A stretch of DNA of 50,963 nt from an uncultured Eubacteriales bacterium (GTDB lineage Bacteria > Bacillota > Clostridia > TANB77 > CAG-508): contig CASEIX010000035.1 in NCBI GenBank assembly GCA_949288095.1, positions 1 to 50,963 on the forward strand, read 5' to 3'. The notes beneath the pieces were generated by a model, which saw only the letters and a program-made list of their open reading frames with translations, ran no database searches and was not told the DNA's origin. Numbering within the stretch: the stretch's first letter is position 1; the number at the start of each line of letters is the position of its first letter. The position numbers and the translations under genes are program-made. Shown piece after piece: positions 1 through 8,431 of the stretch.

Positions 1-996
<996 letters not shown>

Positions 997-1030
997 CTAA
1001 ATTAAATTTATATTTTAAAATTAATACCTT

Positions 1031-1639
1031 TCATATTTTGTCATTCTTTTTTAAATCAAGAATGATTTTTCGATTGTTTTCTAAAGTTTCTTTTGTTACT
1101 TTTTCCATCCATTCTTCTTTTGTCATATTGGATAATCTCCAATTCGATAATTCTTTATATTTCATTTCTTCTCCTAGCCATTCTGGCTTTTGGAAGTTAT
1201 TAACTATGTCTTCATTTGGAAATTCTACTTCTGCTGTTATAAGATTTTGTAAGTAATCTTTATATATGTCCATTTCTACCTTTAAGTTATTTCCTATTGG
1301 TATTATCATCCTTGTCTTTTTTATTATACTACTGATTCTATTTTTTATAAGTTCATTAAAATCTTCTTCTTGAATATAGCTTTCTATTTCATATGCATTT
1401 GCAACAGTAGAATCCTTATGGTATGCTATATCCCCCATTGTTTTAACTGTATAAATATATTCTATATTTTTAGAATTTTTATTTTGTATTTTTCGAATTC
1501 TAATCACTGTTTTGTCATCTTTATATATAAATGCTTGTTCTATCTCTGCTATATCTGTTATTTTCAAATCTTCAGGAAGATAATTTACAGCATATTTTCT
1601 TTCTATTTCTTGTTTCAAATATTTCACACTCTTTTCCAT
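1031..1639 (-). CDS. CYTH-domain protein (triphosphate-binding tunnel fold)
   Basis: This is a 202-residue soluble protein. It carries the CYTH signature EIERKYAV near residue 11, followed by charged strands typical of a triphosphate tunnel (VIRIRK, YTVKT, KVEMDIY, AEVEFP) and a late WLGEEMKYKELSNWRL segment. The family includes inorganic triphosphatases, thiamine triphosphatases and class IV adenylate cyclases. The exact substrate cannot be told from sequence. The ATG at 1639 has no clear ribosome binding site. The gene sits between grpE and dnaK, so it may be expressed with the heat-shock operon. The CYTH assignment is fairly sure; the reaction is not. Confidence 0.8.
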   Translation of the reverse strand: MEKSVKYLKQEIERKYAVNYLPEDLKITDIAEIEQAFIYKDDKTVIRIRKIQNKNSKNIEYIYTVKTMGDIAYHKDSTVANAYEIESYIQEEDFNELIKNRISSIIKKTRMIIPIGNNLKVEMDIYKDYLQNLITAEVEFPNEDIVNNFQKPEWLGEEMKYKELSNWRLSNMTKEEWMEKVTKETLENNRKIILDLKKNDKI

Positions 1640-1650
1640 TTAACTGTATG

Positions 1651-1848
1651 TTACATGACATATGTAACATACATTGGCAAACTACAAAGTAATATTACTG
1701 AAAATATTAACACAAATTTTACAAAAGTAAATTCTTTGTTCATTTTTTTGCAGTACATATAATTGATAAATCCTGTTATTACCAAAGCAATCATTGTAAA
1801 AATAATTCTCAATATAACATTTAAAATAACTTTTCCTGCTATTTCCAT
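1651..1848 (-). CDS. Small two-helix membrane protein
   Basis: This 65-residue protein has two predicted membrane helices (about residues 8-30 and 44-63) joined by a short basic loop (YCKKMNKEF). I do not recognise a named family. The next gene upstream has the same size, the same helix-loop-helix plan and a similar loop (NYVYAKINHKPYKF against NYMYCKKMNKEFTF), so the two look like diverged duplicates. It lies 11 bases upstream of the CYTH gene in the hrcA-grpE-dnaK transcript. Confidence 0.6.
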   Translation of the reverse strand: MEIAGKVILNVILRIIFTMIALVITGFINYMYCKKMNKEFTFVKFVLIFSVILLCSLPMYVTYVM

Positions 1849-1865
1849 ACTAAATTCCTTTCTTT

Positions 1866-2060
1866 CTATACAATTAATTCTACTTGTCCTGCTACATGAC
1901 TTCCAGCTTGCATTGCTAGAAAGCCATAAATCACTAATACTGCAAAAATAATCAAATGTGAAGAAAATTTATATGGTTTATGATTGATTTTTGCATATAC
2001 ATAATTAATAATAAAGGAAAATAGTAATGATAAGATTATCCAAATTACTTCTACTATCAT
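1866..2060 (-). CDS. Small two-helix membrane protein, paralogue of the next gene
   Basis: This 64-residue protein has two membrane helices (about residues 4-22 and 35-55) around a basic loop. It resembles the 65-residue protein just downstream in length, topology and loop sequence. No domain is recognised. It follows grpE on the same strand and has no separate promoter that I can see, so it is probably read from the heat-shock transcript. A role in membrane stress is conceivable but is pure inference. Confidence 0.6.
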   Translation of the reverse strand: MIVEVIWIILSLLFSFIINYVYAKINHKPYKFSSHLIIFAVLVIYGFLAMQAGSHVAGQVELIV

Positions 2061-2122
2061 CTTTATATATACTCCTATTTCTATAATTTGTAAAAATGTG
2101 AAGATTGCTACTTTTCATTCAT

Positions 2123-2635
2123 TTAGTTGGCTACCACAACCATCGAATGTCTAATAACCTTTGTGCCAATTTTATAACCTTTTCTATATTCTTGAACAAT
2201 TTCTTTTTCACCTTTTGTATCATCTTGCACACTACTTACTGCTTCATGTAGTTCTGGGTCAAAAGTTTCTCCCACAGTTTGAATTTCTTCTACACCTTTT
2301 GCTTTTAATGTATCCTGAAATTGTTTTAATACCAATTCAATTCCTTTTTTGTATTCTTCATCTTTTGTTTCAATTTTAGCAGCATTTTCTAAGTTATCTA
2401 ATATTGGAAGCATTACTTCCACAACATCTGATAAGATAGAATTGTATAAATTTTCTCTTTCTTTTGCACTTCTCTTTTTAAAATTCTCAAATTCTGCTAA
2501 AATTCTTTTATATCGATCATCTAGTTCATCATATTCTGATTTTGGTACAATTTCTTGTTCTTTTTTTACCTTTTTATTTTCTAATTTTTCTTCTTTTTTT
2601 ACGTCATTTTCTAACTCTTCTTTTTTCTCTGCCAT
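2123..2635 (-). CDS. grpE: GrpE nucleotide exchange factor
   Basis: This is a 170-residue protein with the usual GrpE order: a highly charged Lys/Glu-rich N-terminal tail (1-40), a long coiled coil (YDELDDRYKRILAEFENFKKR), a helix with VVEVMLPILDNLENA, and a C-terminal beta domain with ETFDPELHEAV and YRKGYKIGTKVIRHSMVVVAN. GrpE releases ADP from DnaK and may act as a thermosensor. The start ATG is preceded by AAAGGTGG. It lies downstream of hrcA, separated by about 210 bases that contain two strong hairpins. Confidence 0.96.
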   Translation of the reverse strand: MAEKKEELENDVKKEEKLENKKVKKEQEIVPKSEYDELDDRYKRILAEFENFKKRSAKERENLYNSILSDVVEVMLPILDNLENAAKIETKDEEYKKGIELVLKQFQDTLKAKGVEEIQTVGETFDPELHEAVSSVQDDTKGEKEIVQEYRKGYKIGTKVIRHSMVVVAN

Positions 2636-2680
2636 TCTTTAACCACCTTTCTCAAATTTCTAATTTGGAAAAGAATCGTT

Positions 2681-2733
2681 ATAACGCCGCCAAAATGCGA
2701 TAGCATTTTGTGTGTTATTCAGGAAAGCGTTAT
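2681..2733. repeat. Nested hairpin in the hrcA-grpE spacer
   Basis: An outer inverted repeat ATAACGC (2681-2687) and GCGTTAT (2727-2733) encloses an inner perfect stem AAAATGC-gata-GCATTTT. It lies in the transcribed spacer between hrcA and grpE. It has no terminal T run, so it is more likely an RNA processing or stability element, or a small palindromic insertion, than a terminator. Confidence 0.6.
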
Positions 2734-2740
2734 ATGTAAT

Positions 2741-2826
2741 ATTTGGCTAGGCGACCTTTGTTTTTAATTTATGAGGCGTACTGTTTGTACGTTGAATAAA
2801 TTAAAAATGAAGGTCAACAACGCCAA
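2741..2826. repeat. Long imperfect palindrome in the hrcA-grpE spacer
   Basis: An 86-base interrupted palindrome. ATTTGGC (2741) pairs with GCCAAAT (ending 2826), GACCTT with AAGGTC, TTTTTAATTTAT with ATAAATTAAAAA, and GCGTAC with GTACGT around a small loop. Together with the adjacent nested hairpin it fills the whole hrcA-grpE gap. It resembles a small MITE-like or REP-like element, or a designed RNA fold. No second copy was noticed in this window. Confidence 0.6.
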
Positions 2827-2846
2827 ATGATGATTATTTTTCAAAT

Positions 2847-3851
2847 TTATTCTATTTCTTTTAACTTTTTATTAATATACTTCATAACAGAAATTACTTT
2901 TGAATAATCCATTCTCTTAGGACCAATAATACCAATGGTTCCTAAATCTTTTCCATTAACTTTATGTTTAAACGTAACAACACTAAAATCTTTTAATTCT
3001 TTTTTCTGATTTTCCTCTCCTATATATACGTGAATATCATCTGCGAATCCAGACTCTAACATATCTGTTACCAATTCTTTTGTATCTAAGACATTAACAA
3101 AATTTTTTGCCACCTCTAAGCTATTAAATTCTGGTAAATCAAATGATTTATTGGCACCTTCTAAATAAATATGTTCTTCTTCTAATACTTTTTTTATTTG
3201 CTCTATGATTGGTTTGATAACATTCACACTATATGTCATTTCATCATACAAATAATCTTCTAAAGGTCTATCAATTGTTTCAATCGGCTGTCCTTTTAAC
3301 TTTTTATTGAACATATAATTAATAGTTTCTACTTGTTTTTCTGTTACATCTTCGTCAAATTTAATAATGGTTTCTTTTACCAATCCACTATCTGTTAAGA
3401 TAACTGCCATCATCATTCTTGAACCTAATAGCACAAATTTAATTTCTTCTATCATCTGGCTATTTGCTTTTGGTCCTATGGATACCGTTGTATAATGTGT
3501 TACTTCTGATATCGTATTTGCTGCAATTTTTGTTAAATCTTCGATTTCATTTACCTTTGTTTCTAATTTGTCACTAATATATTTGATTTCTTCAAGACTA
3601 ATATCATCATCTTTTAACAATTCATCTACATAATATCTGTATCCTTTTTCAGAAGGTACTCTCCCACTTGATGTATGCGTTTTATCCAAATAGCCTGCCT
3701 TTTCCAAGTCTGCCATTTCATTTCGAATGGTTGCACTACTACAATCTAATCCATGATTTGTTGTTAATGCATTTGAACTGACTGGTTCTGCTGTATTAAT
3801 ATATTCTTCTACAATTGCTTGCAATACTTTCTTTTTTCTATCATCTAACAA
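2847..3851 (-). CDS. hrcA: Heat-inducible transcription repressor HrcA
   Basis: HrcA binds CIRCE elements and represses the hrcA-grpE-dnaK operon; its activity depends on GroEL. The protein begins LLDDRKKKVLQAIVEEYI, followed by the winged-helix segment SSATIRNEMADLEKAGYLDKTHTSSGRVPSEKGYRYYVDELL and the C-terminal GAF-like part ending YINKKLKEIE. I place the start at TTG 3851, just after an AGAGGTG ribosome binding site. This gives 334 residues, the usual family length. The longer reading frame, which opens at 3947, would run through the CIRCE boxes and promoter and is rejected. Confidence 0.95.
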   Translation of the reverse strand: MLDDRKKKVLQAIVEEYINTAEPVSSNALTTNHGLDCSSATIRNEMADLEKAGYLDKTHTSSGRVPSEKGYRYYVDELLKDDDISLEEIKYISDKLETKVNEIEDLTKIAANTISEVTHYTTVSIGPKANSQMIEEIKFVLLGSRMMMAVILTDSGLVKETIIKFDEDVTEKQVETINYMFNKKLKGQPIETIDRPLEDYLYDEMTYSVNVIKPIIEQIKKVLEEEHIYLEGANKSFDLPEFNSLEVAKNFVNVLDTKELVTDMLESGFADDIHVYIGEENQKKELKDFSVVTFKHKVNGKDLGTIGIIGPKRMDYSKVISVMKYINKKLKEIE

Positions 3852-3883
3852 TTTTTTCACCTCTTTAGTTTTAATTGTTAGTT

Positions 3884-3910
3884 TTAGCACTCCAATCGTT
3901 TGTCTGCTAA
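3884..3910 (-). promoter_or_regulatory. CIRCE element, hrcA-proximal
   Basis: TTAGCACTC (3884-3892), nine bases, then GTCTGCTAA (3902-3910). This matches the CIRCE consensus TTAGCACTC-N9-GAGTGCTAA perfectly in the left arm, with differences near the centre of the right arm. It lies in the hrcA leader, between the promoter and the TTG start. Confidence 0.88.
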
Positions 3911-3918
3911 CTTCATAT

Positions 3919-3947
3919 ATATTATACCCGTTTTTAGCACTTGTCAA
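3919..3947 (-). promoter_or_regulatory. Sigma-A promoter of the hrcA operon
   Basis: On the minus strand a perfect TTGACA (complement of 3942-3947) is followed after 17 bases by TAATAT (complement of 3919-3924). An overlapping TATAAT at 3921-3926 would give a 15-base spacer. The -35 box lies inside the upstream CIRCE box, so HrcA binding would block RNA polymerase directly. Confidence 0.8.
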
Positions 3948-3960
3948 TACTTTCTGCTAA
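3934..3960 (-). promoter_or_regulatory. Second CIRCE element overlapping the -35 box
   Basis: TTAGCACTT (3934-3942), nine bases, then TTCTGCTAA (3952-3960). The spacer length and outer arms match the first CIRCE box 50 bases away. The two boxes bracket the promoter of hrcA. Confidence 0.8.
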
Positions 3961-4005
3961 AATATTTTGTGAATTTTGTGTGAACAGTAACTGTGAATAA
4001 CCATA

Positions 4006-4035
4006 AAAGGGAAACAAGTTAAATCGTTTCCCTTT
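4006..4035 (-). terminator. Terminator hairpin after the 477-residue membrane protein gene
   Basis: AAAGGGAAAC (4006-4015) pairs perfectly with GTTTCCCTTT (4026-4035) around a ten-base loop, two bases beyond the stop codon. On the minus strand the stem is followed only by TTTTA, so termination may be modest. Confidence 0.6.
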
Positions 4036-4037
4036 AT

Positions 4038-5471
4038 CTAATTTTTATAATAAAAAATTGATTGCACTTTTCCATTTAATGTGTCTACTGTTAAATTATA
4101 TTTTTCTCCTGAATAATTCATTCCATATGAATATAGAGTTTCATCTCTGGCTGGTATAATTTCATCCCATTCCCTCATAAAATAGTTGATAATACCTGTT
4201 TTATATGACTCTTGAATTTCTTGAATTGCACTATTAGCTGTTATGTTTTCAGGAAATATAACCATTTCTCCTAATTCTTCATCTAAATCACGATTCCATA
4301 CATTCGAAATGTTTACATTTATTCCTGTTATATAACCATCCTCCACATATAAATTTATTTTCTTACCTGTTTTTATCACCCAGTCAGTATCAAAATCTGT
4401 CTCCTCACTATCTAAATATACTTCAAGAAATTTATTTTCATTTACTTCATCCTCATTGATGTTGATTCCAAAATATGCTTCAAAATCTGTTACTTTGCAT
4501 GGTAATTGTATTTCTTTTCCCATAATCTCTACATTTCCAGTATCCCATGCAATTTGAGTTTTTTCATATGCATAATCTACTAAAAGTGCAAATATAACAA
4601 CTAAAATACATAAAATAATACCAAATAATATGCTGATTCCCGTCGTTTTTATTTTTGTATTTTTATGTTTCGGATTTACATGTATTTTTTCTCTTACTTT
4701 TTTAGCGATGTATAGTTCATTACCGTTTTCTGCAACAAATTGATAATGTTCTTTATATTGTTCTTTATTATTTTTCTCATAGATTAACCCTTTATAATAT
4801 TCTCCTATTACTTGATATAACATAATCTTTTGTTCTTGTATTTTTGTAGCTAATTCAATAACTTTTTCTTCGTTATTGTTGATAACGGCTTCATCCAATT
4901 CTATACTTTCCATAATCTGATGTTTTATCTTTTCTGAAATTTTCATATTGTTGATGCTATTTTTTAATTCTGTTAGATCTTTCTTAAAAGTTTCTATGTC
5001 ATTTTTAAAATCAATTTGTGCGCTTCTTAACATGATATAACTCTTTAATGTATCATCTACTTCTTGGATATCTAAATCCTTTAAGGCTTCTTCTGCTTTC
5101 TGGATTTCTCCCATCATTAAATAAGCATATGCGATATTATGTACTGCATATTTTTTTACCTTTTTGTTAAGAAACCATTTTTTCATAAATATATTTATAT
5201 TTAAATAGGCATATGGATCCAGATTGATTGCTATTGTTTTCCAATTCGTCTTATTTATCCATTTTGAAAATATAATCATCAATCCAAAACCCATAAACAA
5301 ATATATCATTATAAATATAAATAATGCTTCTACCTTGATTTCATCACTAACGACCAAAATTAAAAAATCTATAGCTAATAAAATTAGCATTATGATATAA
5401 GTAATATATAATCTTTTAACAGTTTTTAAAGCTTTTTGAGCAAATTTTTTAGTACTATATTCAAACTTCAT
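4038..5471 (-). CDS. Membrane protein with cytoplasmic helical-repeat (TPR-like) domain and an extracellular C-terminal domain
   Basis: This is a 477-residue protein. Two membrane helices (about 22-42 and 49-70) are followed by a 200-residue helical region with a TPR-like segment (VHNIAYAYLMMGEIQKAEEAL). A third membrane helix lies at about 281-302, and about 170 residues follow outside the cell. The outer domain ends YNLTVDTLNGKVQSIFYYKN. This resembles the strand ending of the 231-residue anchored protein at 46066-46761, so the two may share an exported beta fold. I recognise no named family. It has its own promoter (TTGCTA-16-TATAAT) and a hairpin terminator, and appears monocistronic. Confidence 0.7.
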   Translation of the reverse strand: MKFEYSTKKFAQKALKTVKRLYITYIIMLILLAIDFLILVVSDEIKVEALFIFIMIYLFMGFGLMIIFSKWINKTNWKTIAINLDPYAYLNINIFMKKWFLNKKVKKYAVHNIAYAYLMMGEIQKAEEALKDLDIQEVDDTLKSYIMLRSAQIDFKNDIETFKKDLTELKNSINNMKISEKIKHQIMESIELDEAVINNNEEKVIELATKIQEQKIMLYQVIGEYYKGLIYEKNNKEQYKEHYQFVAENGNELYIAKKVREKIHVNPKHKNTKIKTTGISILFGIILCILVVIFALLVDYAYEKTQIAWDTGNVEIMGKEIQLPCKVTDFEAYFGININEDEVNENKFLEVYLDSEETDFDTDWVIKTGKKINLYVEDGYITGINVNISNVWNRDLDEELGEMVIFPENITANSAIQEIQESYKTGIINYFMREWDEIIPARDETLYSYGMNYSGEKYNLTVDTLNGKVQSIFYYKN

Positions 5472-5493
5472 CTTATTTTCCCCCTTTTTCTGA

Positions 5494-5521
5494 ATTATAA
5501 CATATTGATAAAAATTAGCAA
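5494..5521 (-). promoter_or_regulatory. Promoter for the 477-residue membrane protein
   Basis: On the minus strand TTGCTA (complement of 5516-5521), a 16-base spacer and a perfect TATAAT (complement of 5494-5499), about 23 bases upstream of the ATG at 5471. Confidence 0.6.
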
Positions 5522-5557
5522 TGTTTTAAAAAAATATTTTTTATTTATTCTTTATTC

Positions 5558-5587
5558 GTTAGAATTCACAAAGTTGTGAATTCTAAC
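5558..5587. promoter_or_regulatory. Perfect 14-bp inverted repeat between two minus-strand genes
   Basis: GTTAGAATTCACAA (5558-5571), two bases, then its exact reverse complement (5574-5587). On the plus strand it is followed by seven T. As a terminator it would therefore act on plus-strand transcription, although both neighbouring genes are on the minus strand. It also lies just upstream of the -35 box at 5521, so it could be an operator. Confidence 0.5.
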
Positions 5588-5651
5588 TTTTTTATACCTT
5601 TTCCTAAAAAAGCTGATAAAAAAGTAGTTTTATTTTTGTTTCACCTATCAT

Positions 5652-6518
5652 CTATGAAAAGAACATAAGATATATTCCTATTCCCATTGCTTGTATAATA
5701 AACAAATTCATCATATTTGATGTTAACAAATTATTCGTTGCCTCTATAATCCCCCATAATTTTCTGTTATCTTCCTTTTCTTTATAATGTTTTTGTGCTT
5801 CAAAAAATGTAATTAATTCTGGAATACTGGTTATCATACCTAATAACAATCCTAAAATCCATTCTGCAATTTCAAACATGTCTGCTAAATTTTCTAATAC
5901 AATCCCTAATGCATTTCCAATAACATATAATAATATACCTGCTATTAAAATATATCCTACATATAAATATGATCTCTGATTTCTACGTTTTTCTATAATT
6001 TCTATTTCATTTTGTATCTCGTCAAATTCTTCTTGTTCTATTCTTATATCTTCATCATGCAAGTATATTTCATGTATTTTTTTAGAAAGCCAGTAGAAAA
6101 TAACATACATAGCAACGAGTATAAACACGATAACAACATTTAAGTTGTTTTCAATTTTTAATAAAATAATGGGAAATAGGATAGTTAAAATAACCAATAT
6201 ATTTTGAATGATAATTCCTTTATTCTTGATTGCTTTATAATTTTTATTAATAATGATAGACACACTATATTGTATAAAATTAATCACATTGGAGCTGATA
6301 ATATTATAGAGACTTGTTTCCATGAATCCCCTAAAACTAGATACTGTTACAGTTAAAAACTCCGGAATCGAAGTCGCAATACCTGCTATATTCCCTATTG
6401 TTCTGGGTTTTAGTTTTAAATTTTCTGCAAGCTTTCTTAAGGACATGACAAGAATATATTTTGAAATCACGACTATCAAGAATGCATAAACAAAAAATTT
6501 TATTATTTCTAAAATCAT
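5652..6518 (-). CDS. Sodium/calcium exchanger family (CaCA) membrane protein
   Basis: This is a 288-residue integral membrane protein with two inverted halves. Each half holds the alpha-repeat signature: GIATSIPEFLT near residue 47 and GMITSIPELITFF near residue 228. The second is followed by the helix EATNNLLTSNMMNLF. The TS-PE motif supplies the acidic residue that binds cations in this superfamily. A charged cytoplasmic loop (about 152-182) links the halves. It likely exchanges Ca2+ or another cation for Na+ or H+; the ion cannot be assigned. It is slightly shorter than typical members (about 300-350). Confidence 0.85.
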   Translation of the reverse strand: MILEIIKFFVYAFLIVVISKYILVMSLRKLAENLKLKPRTIGNIAGIATSIPEFLTVTVSSFRGFMETSLYNIISSNVINFIQYSVSIIINKNYKAIKNKGIIIQNILVILTILFPIILLKIENNLNVVIVFILVAMYVIFYWLSKKIHEIYLHDEDIRIEQEEFDEIQNEIEIIEKRRNQRSYLYVGYILIAGILLYVIGNALGIVLENLADMFEIAEWILGLLLGMITSIPELITFFEAQKHYKEKEDNRKLWGIIEATNNLLTSNMMNLFIIQAMGIGIYLMFFS

Positions 6519-6645
6519 TATGATACCTCTTTCTATTTTACTTTTATCACAGTTTCATCACACATATATTTTCAGAAAATGGACTCATCTGTTATATACA
6601 TGACCGAAGATTTCTCATTTATATTGGTTATTTTGCCCAATTTTA

Positions 6646-6674
6646 TTGCCATTTATCAAAAAATATTATATAAT
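6646..6674 (+). promoter_or_regulatory. Promoter for the DUF1653-serS transcript
   Basis: TTGCCA (6646-6651), a 17-base spacer and a perfect TATAAT (6669-6674), about 30 bases upstream of the DUF1653 start. Confidence 0.7.
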
Positions 6675-6703
6675 GGCTTCGTATTGTAAAGGAGCGTGTG
6701 TAT

Positions 6704-6967
6704 ATGGAAGAAGTAAAAATTGGACGAGTATATCGCCACTTTAAAGGAAATTATTATTTTGTTGAAAATGTGGCCTATAACTCGGAAACAAAAGAAAGAA
6801 TGGTGGTATATAAACCTTTATATCCTAGAGATGATGGATACTCCATATGGGTTAGACCTGAGAAAATGTTTTTAGAAAAAATTCCAGAAAGACCAGACAA
6901 TATTACTGGTCAAAAAACACGATTTGCATTAGTAACAGATTTAGAAATAGATTATACAAAAAAATAA
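6704..6967 (+). CDS. DUF1653 family protein
   Basis: This 87-residue protein matches the DUF1653 pattern. It starts with GRVYRHFKGNYYFV, then a SETKERMVVYKPLY strand and a WVRPEKMF segment. The fold is small and beta-rich; the biochemical role is unknown. I choose the ATG at 6704, ten bases after the AAGGAG site, over the GTG at 6698. The gene leads into serS after a 60-base gap containing a hairpin and probably shares its transcript. Confidence 0.85.
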   Translation: MEEVKIGRVYRHFKGNYYFVENVAYNSETKERMVVYKPLYPRDDGYSIWVRPEKMFLEKIPERPDNITGQKTRFALVTDLEIDYTKK

Positions 6968-7010
6968 AATGTCCAAAAGGAAACGTCCCCAATTGTCCCA
7001 AATGGACATT
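6968..7010 (+). repeat. Hairpin in the DUF1653-serS spacer
   Basis: AATGTCCA (6968-6975) pairs with TGGACATT (7003-7010) around a loop containing GGAAACGTCCCC. The TGTCC arms and an AAACG loop recall the two tandem hairpins at 38987-39053, so these may be members of one dispersed REP-like family. It lies just before the serS ribosome binding site (AAAGGAGG), where it could affect translation. Confidence 0.45.
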
Positions 7011-7027
7011 ATAAAAGGAGGATTTTT

Positions 7028-8317
7028 ATGATAGATATTAAATTTTTAAGAGAACATCCTGATGTTGTAAAAGATAATATTAAGAAAAAATTTCAAGACC
7101 ATAAATTGGTTATGGTTGATGAAGTAATTGATTTAGATAAAAAAAATAGAGAAGCGCAACTTACTGGTGATAATTTAAGAGCGGAAAGAAAAAGTTTAAG
7201 TTCTCAAATTGGAGAATTGATGAAAGTCGGTAAAAAGGAAGAAGCTGAAAATATTAAAGCACAAGTTCAAGAAATCAATGCAAAACTTGAAGAGAATGAA
7301 AAACTAGAAAATGAATATGCTGAAGAAATTAAAATAAGAATGATGAAAATACCAAACATTATGCATGAATCTGTTCCTATTGGAAAAGATGATTCTGAAA
7401 ATGTAGAAGTTGAAAAATTTGGAGAACCTATTGTTCCTGATTATGAAATTCCTTTTCATGGTGAAATATTAGAAAACTTAGGTGGTCTAGATTTAGATAG
7501 TGCTAGACGTGTTTCTGGTAATGGATTTTATTATTTAATGGGTGATGTTGCAAGACTTCATTCTGCTGTTTTAACTTATGCTAGAGATTTTATGATTAAT
7601 AAAGGTTTTACGTATTGCATCCCACCTTTTATGATTAGAAGTGATGTCGTAACTGGTGTTATGAGTTTTGAAGAAATGGATGCTATGATGTATAAAATCG
7701 AAGGAGAAGATTTATATCTAATTGGTACTTCTGAACATTCTATGATTGGTAAGTTTAAAGATCAAATTTTAAGAAAAGAAGATATGCCCTATACCATGAC
7801 TTCATACTCTCCTTGTTTCAGAAAAGAAAAAGGTGCTCATGGAATTGAAGAACGTGGCGTATATAGAATTCATCAATTTGAAAAACAAGAAATGATTGTT
7901 GTTTGTAAACCAGAAGATAGTTGGAACTGGTATGAGAAAATGTGGTCTTATACTGTTGAATTTTTTAGAAGCATGAATATCCCTGTAAGAACCTTGGAAT
8001 GTTGTAGTGGAGATTTAGCAGATTTAAAAGCAAAATCTTGTGATGTGGAAGCTTGGTCTCCTAGACAACAAAAATATTTTGAAGTGGGAAGTTGCTCAAA
8101 TTTAACAGATGCACAAGCTAGACGTTTAGGTATTCGTATTAAAGGTGAAAAAGGAAATTATTTTGCACATACTTTAAATAATACGGTTGTTGCTCCACCT
8201 CGTATGTTAATTGCCATTATGGAAAATAACTATCAACCAGATGGCAGTGTGATTGTTCCTGAAGTATTAAGACCATATATGGGTGGACTTGAAAAAATGG
8301 AACCTAAGAAAAAATAA
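7028..8317 (+). CDS. serS: Serine--tRNA ligase
   Basis: This 429-residue class II aminoacyl-tRNA synthetase charges tRNA-Ser. Residues 1-110 form the N-terminal coiled-coil arm (MIDIKFLREHPDVVKDNI, then Lys/Glu-rich helices) that grips the long variable arm of the tRNA. The catalytic core has the TSEH serine-site segment (LYLIGTSEHSM), motif 2 (CFRKEKGAHGIEERGVYRIHQF) and motif 3 (NNTVVAPPRMLIAIMENN). Some positions differ from the commonest bacterial form (for example EVGSCSNLTDAQARR), but the catalytic layout is intact. The start ATG follows AAAGGAGG. No T-box leader is seen. Confidence 0.96.
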   Translation: MIDIKFLREHPDVVKDNIKKKFQDHKLVMVDEVIDLDKKNREAQLTGDNLRAERKSLSSQIGELMKVGKKEEAENIKAQVQEINAKLEENEKLENEYAEEIKIRMMKIPNIMHESVPIGKDDSENVEVEKFGEPIVPDYEIPFHGEILENLGGLDLDSARRVSGNGFYYLMGDVARLHSAVLTYARDFMINKGFTYCIPPFMIRSDVVTGVMSFEEMDAMMYKIEGEDLYLIGTSEHSMIGKFKDQILRKEDMPYTMTSYSPCFRKEKGAHGIEERGVYRIHQFEKQEMIVVCKPEDSWNWYEKMWSYTVEFFRSMNIPVRTLECCSGDLADLKAKSCDVEAWSPRQQKYFEVGSCSNLTDAQARRLGIRIKGEKGNYFAHTLNNTVVAPPRMLIAIMENNYQPDGSVIVPEVLRPYMGGLEKMEPKKK

Positions 8318-8332
8318 GAAAGGCTACCCTTG

Positions 8333-8388
8333 TTGTATACGGAAAAATCCACATAGGGTCAAGATAAAAGTTGATTTTTCCTATACAA
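8333..8388 (+). repeat. Long-stem hairpin between serS and purA
   Basis: TTGTATAC-GGAAAAATC (8333-8349) pairs with GATTTTTCCTATACAA (8373-8388), with one bulged base and a 23-base loop. No T run follows. It is probably an RNA processing or attenuation structure in the serS-purA transcript rather than a full terminator. Confidence 0.5.
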
Positions 8389-8431
8389 TAAAAAATTTAA
8401 TAAATATTCTAAAAAAAAGGAGAAAAAGAAA

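Noticed and set aside
1370..1762. 130-residue plus-strand hydrophobic frame, and similar hydrophobic frames opposite minus-strand genes (for example 19776-20192, 33900-34376, 41894-42403)
   Set aside because: They are antisense shadows of AT-rich genes, without ribosome binding sites or homology-like motifs.
3852..3947. N-terminal extension of HrcA to a start at 3947
   Set aside because: It would place the promoter and both CIRCE elements inside the coding region; the TTG at 3851 has a proper ribosome binding site and gives the family length.
6968..7027. T-box or other tRNA-sensing leader before serS
   Set aside because: The spacer is only 60 bases and lacks the T-box AGGGTGGnACCGCG sequence; gltX also has no such leader.
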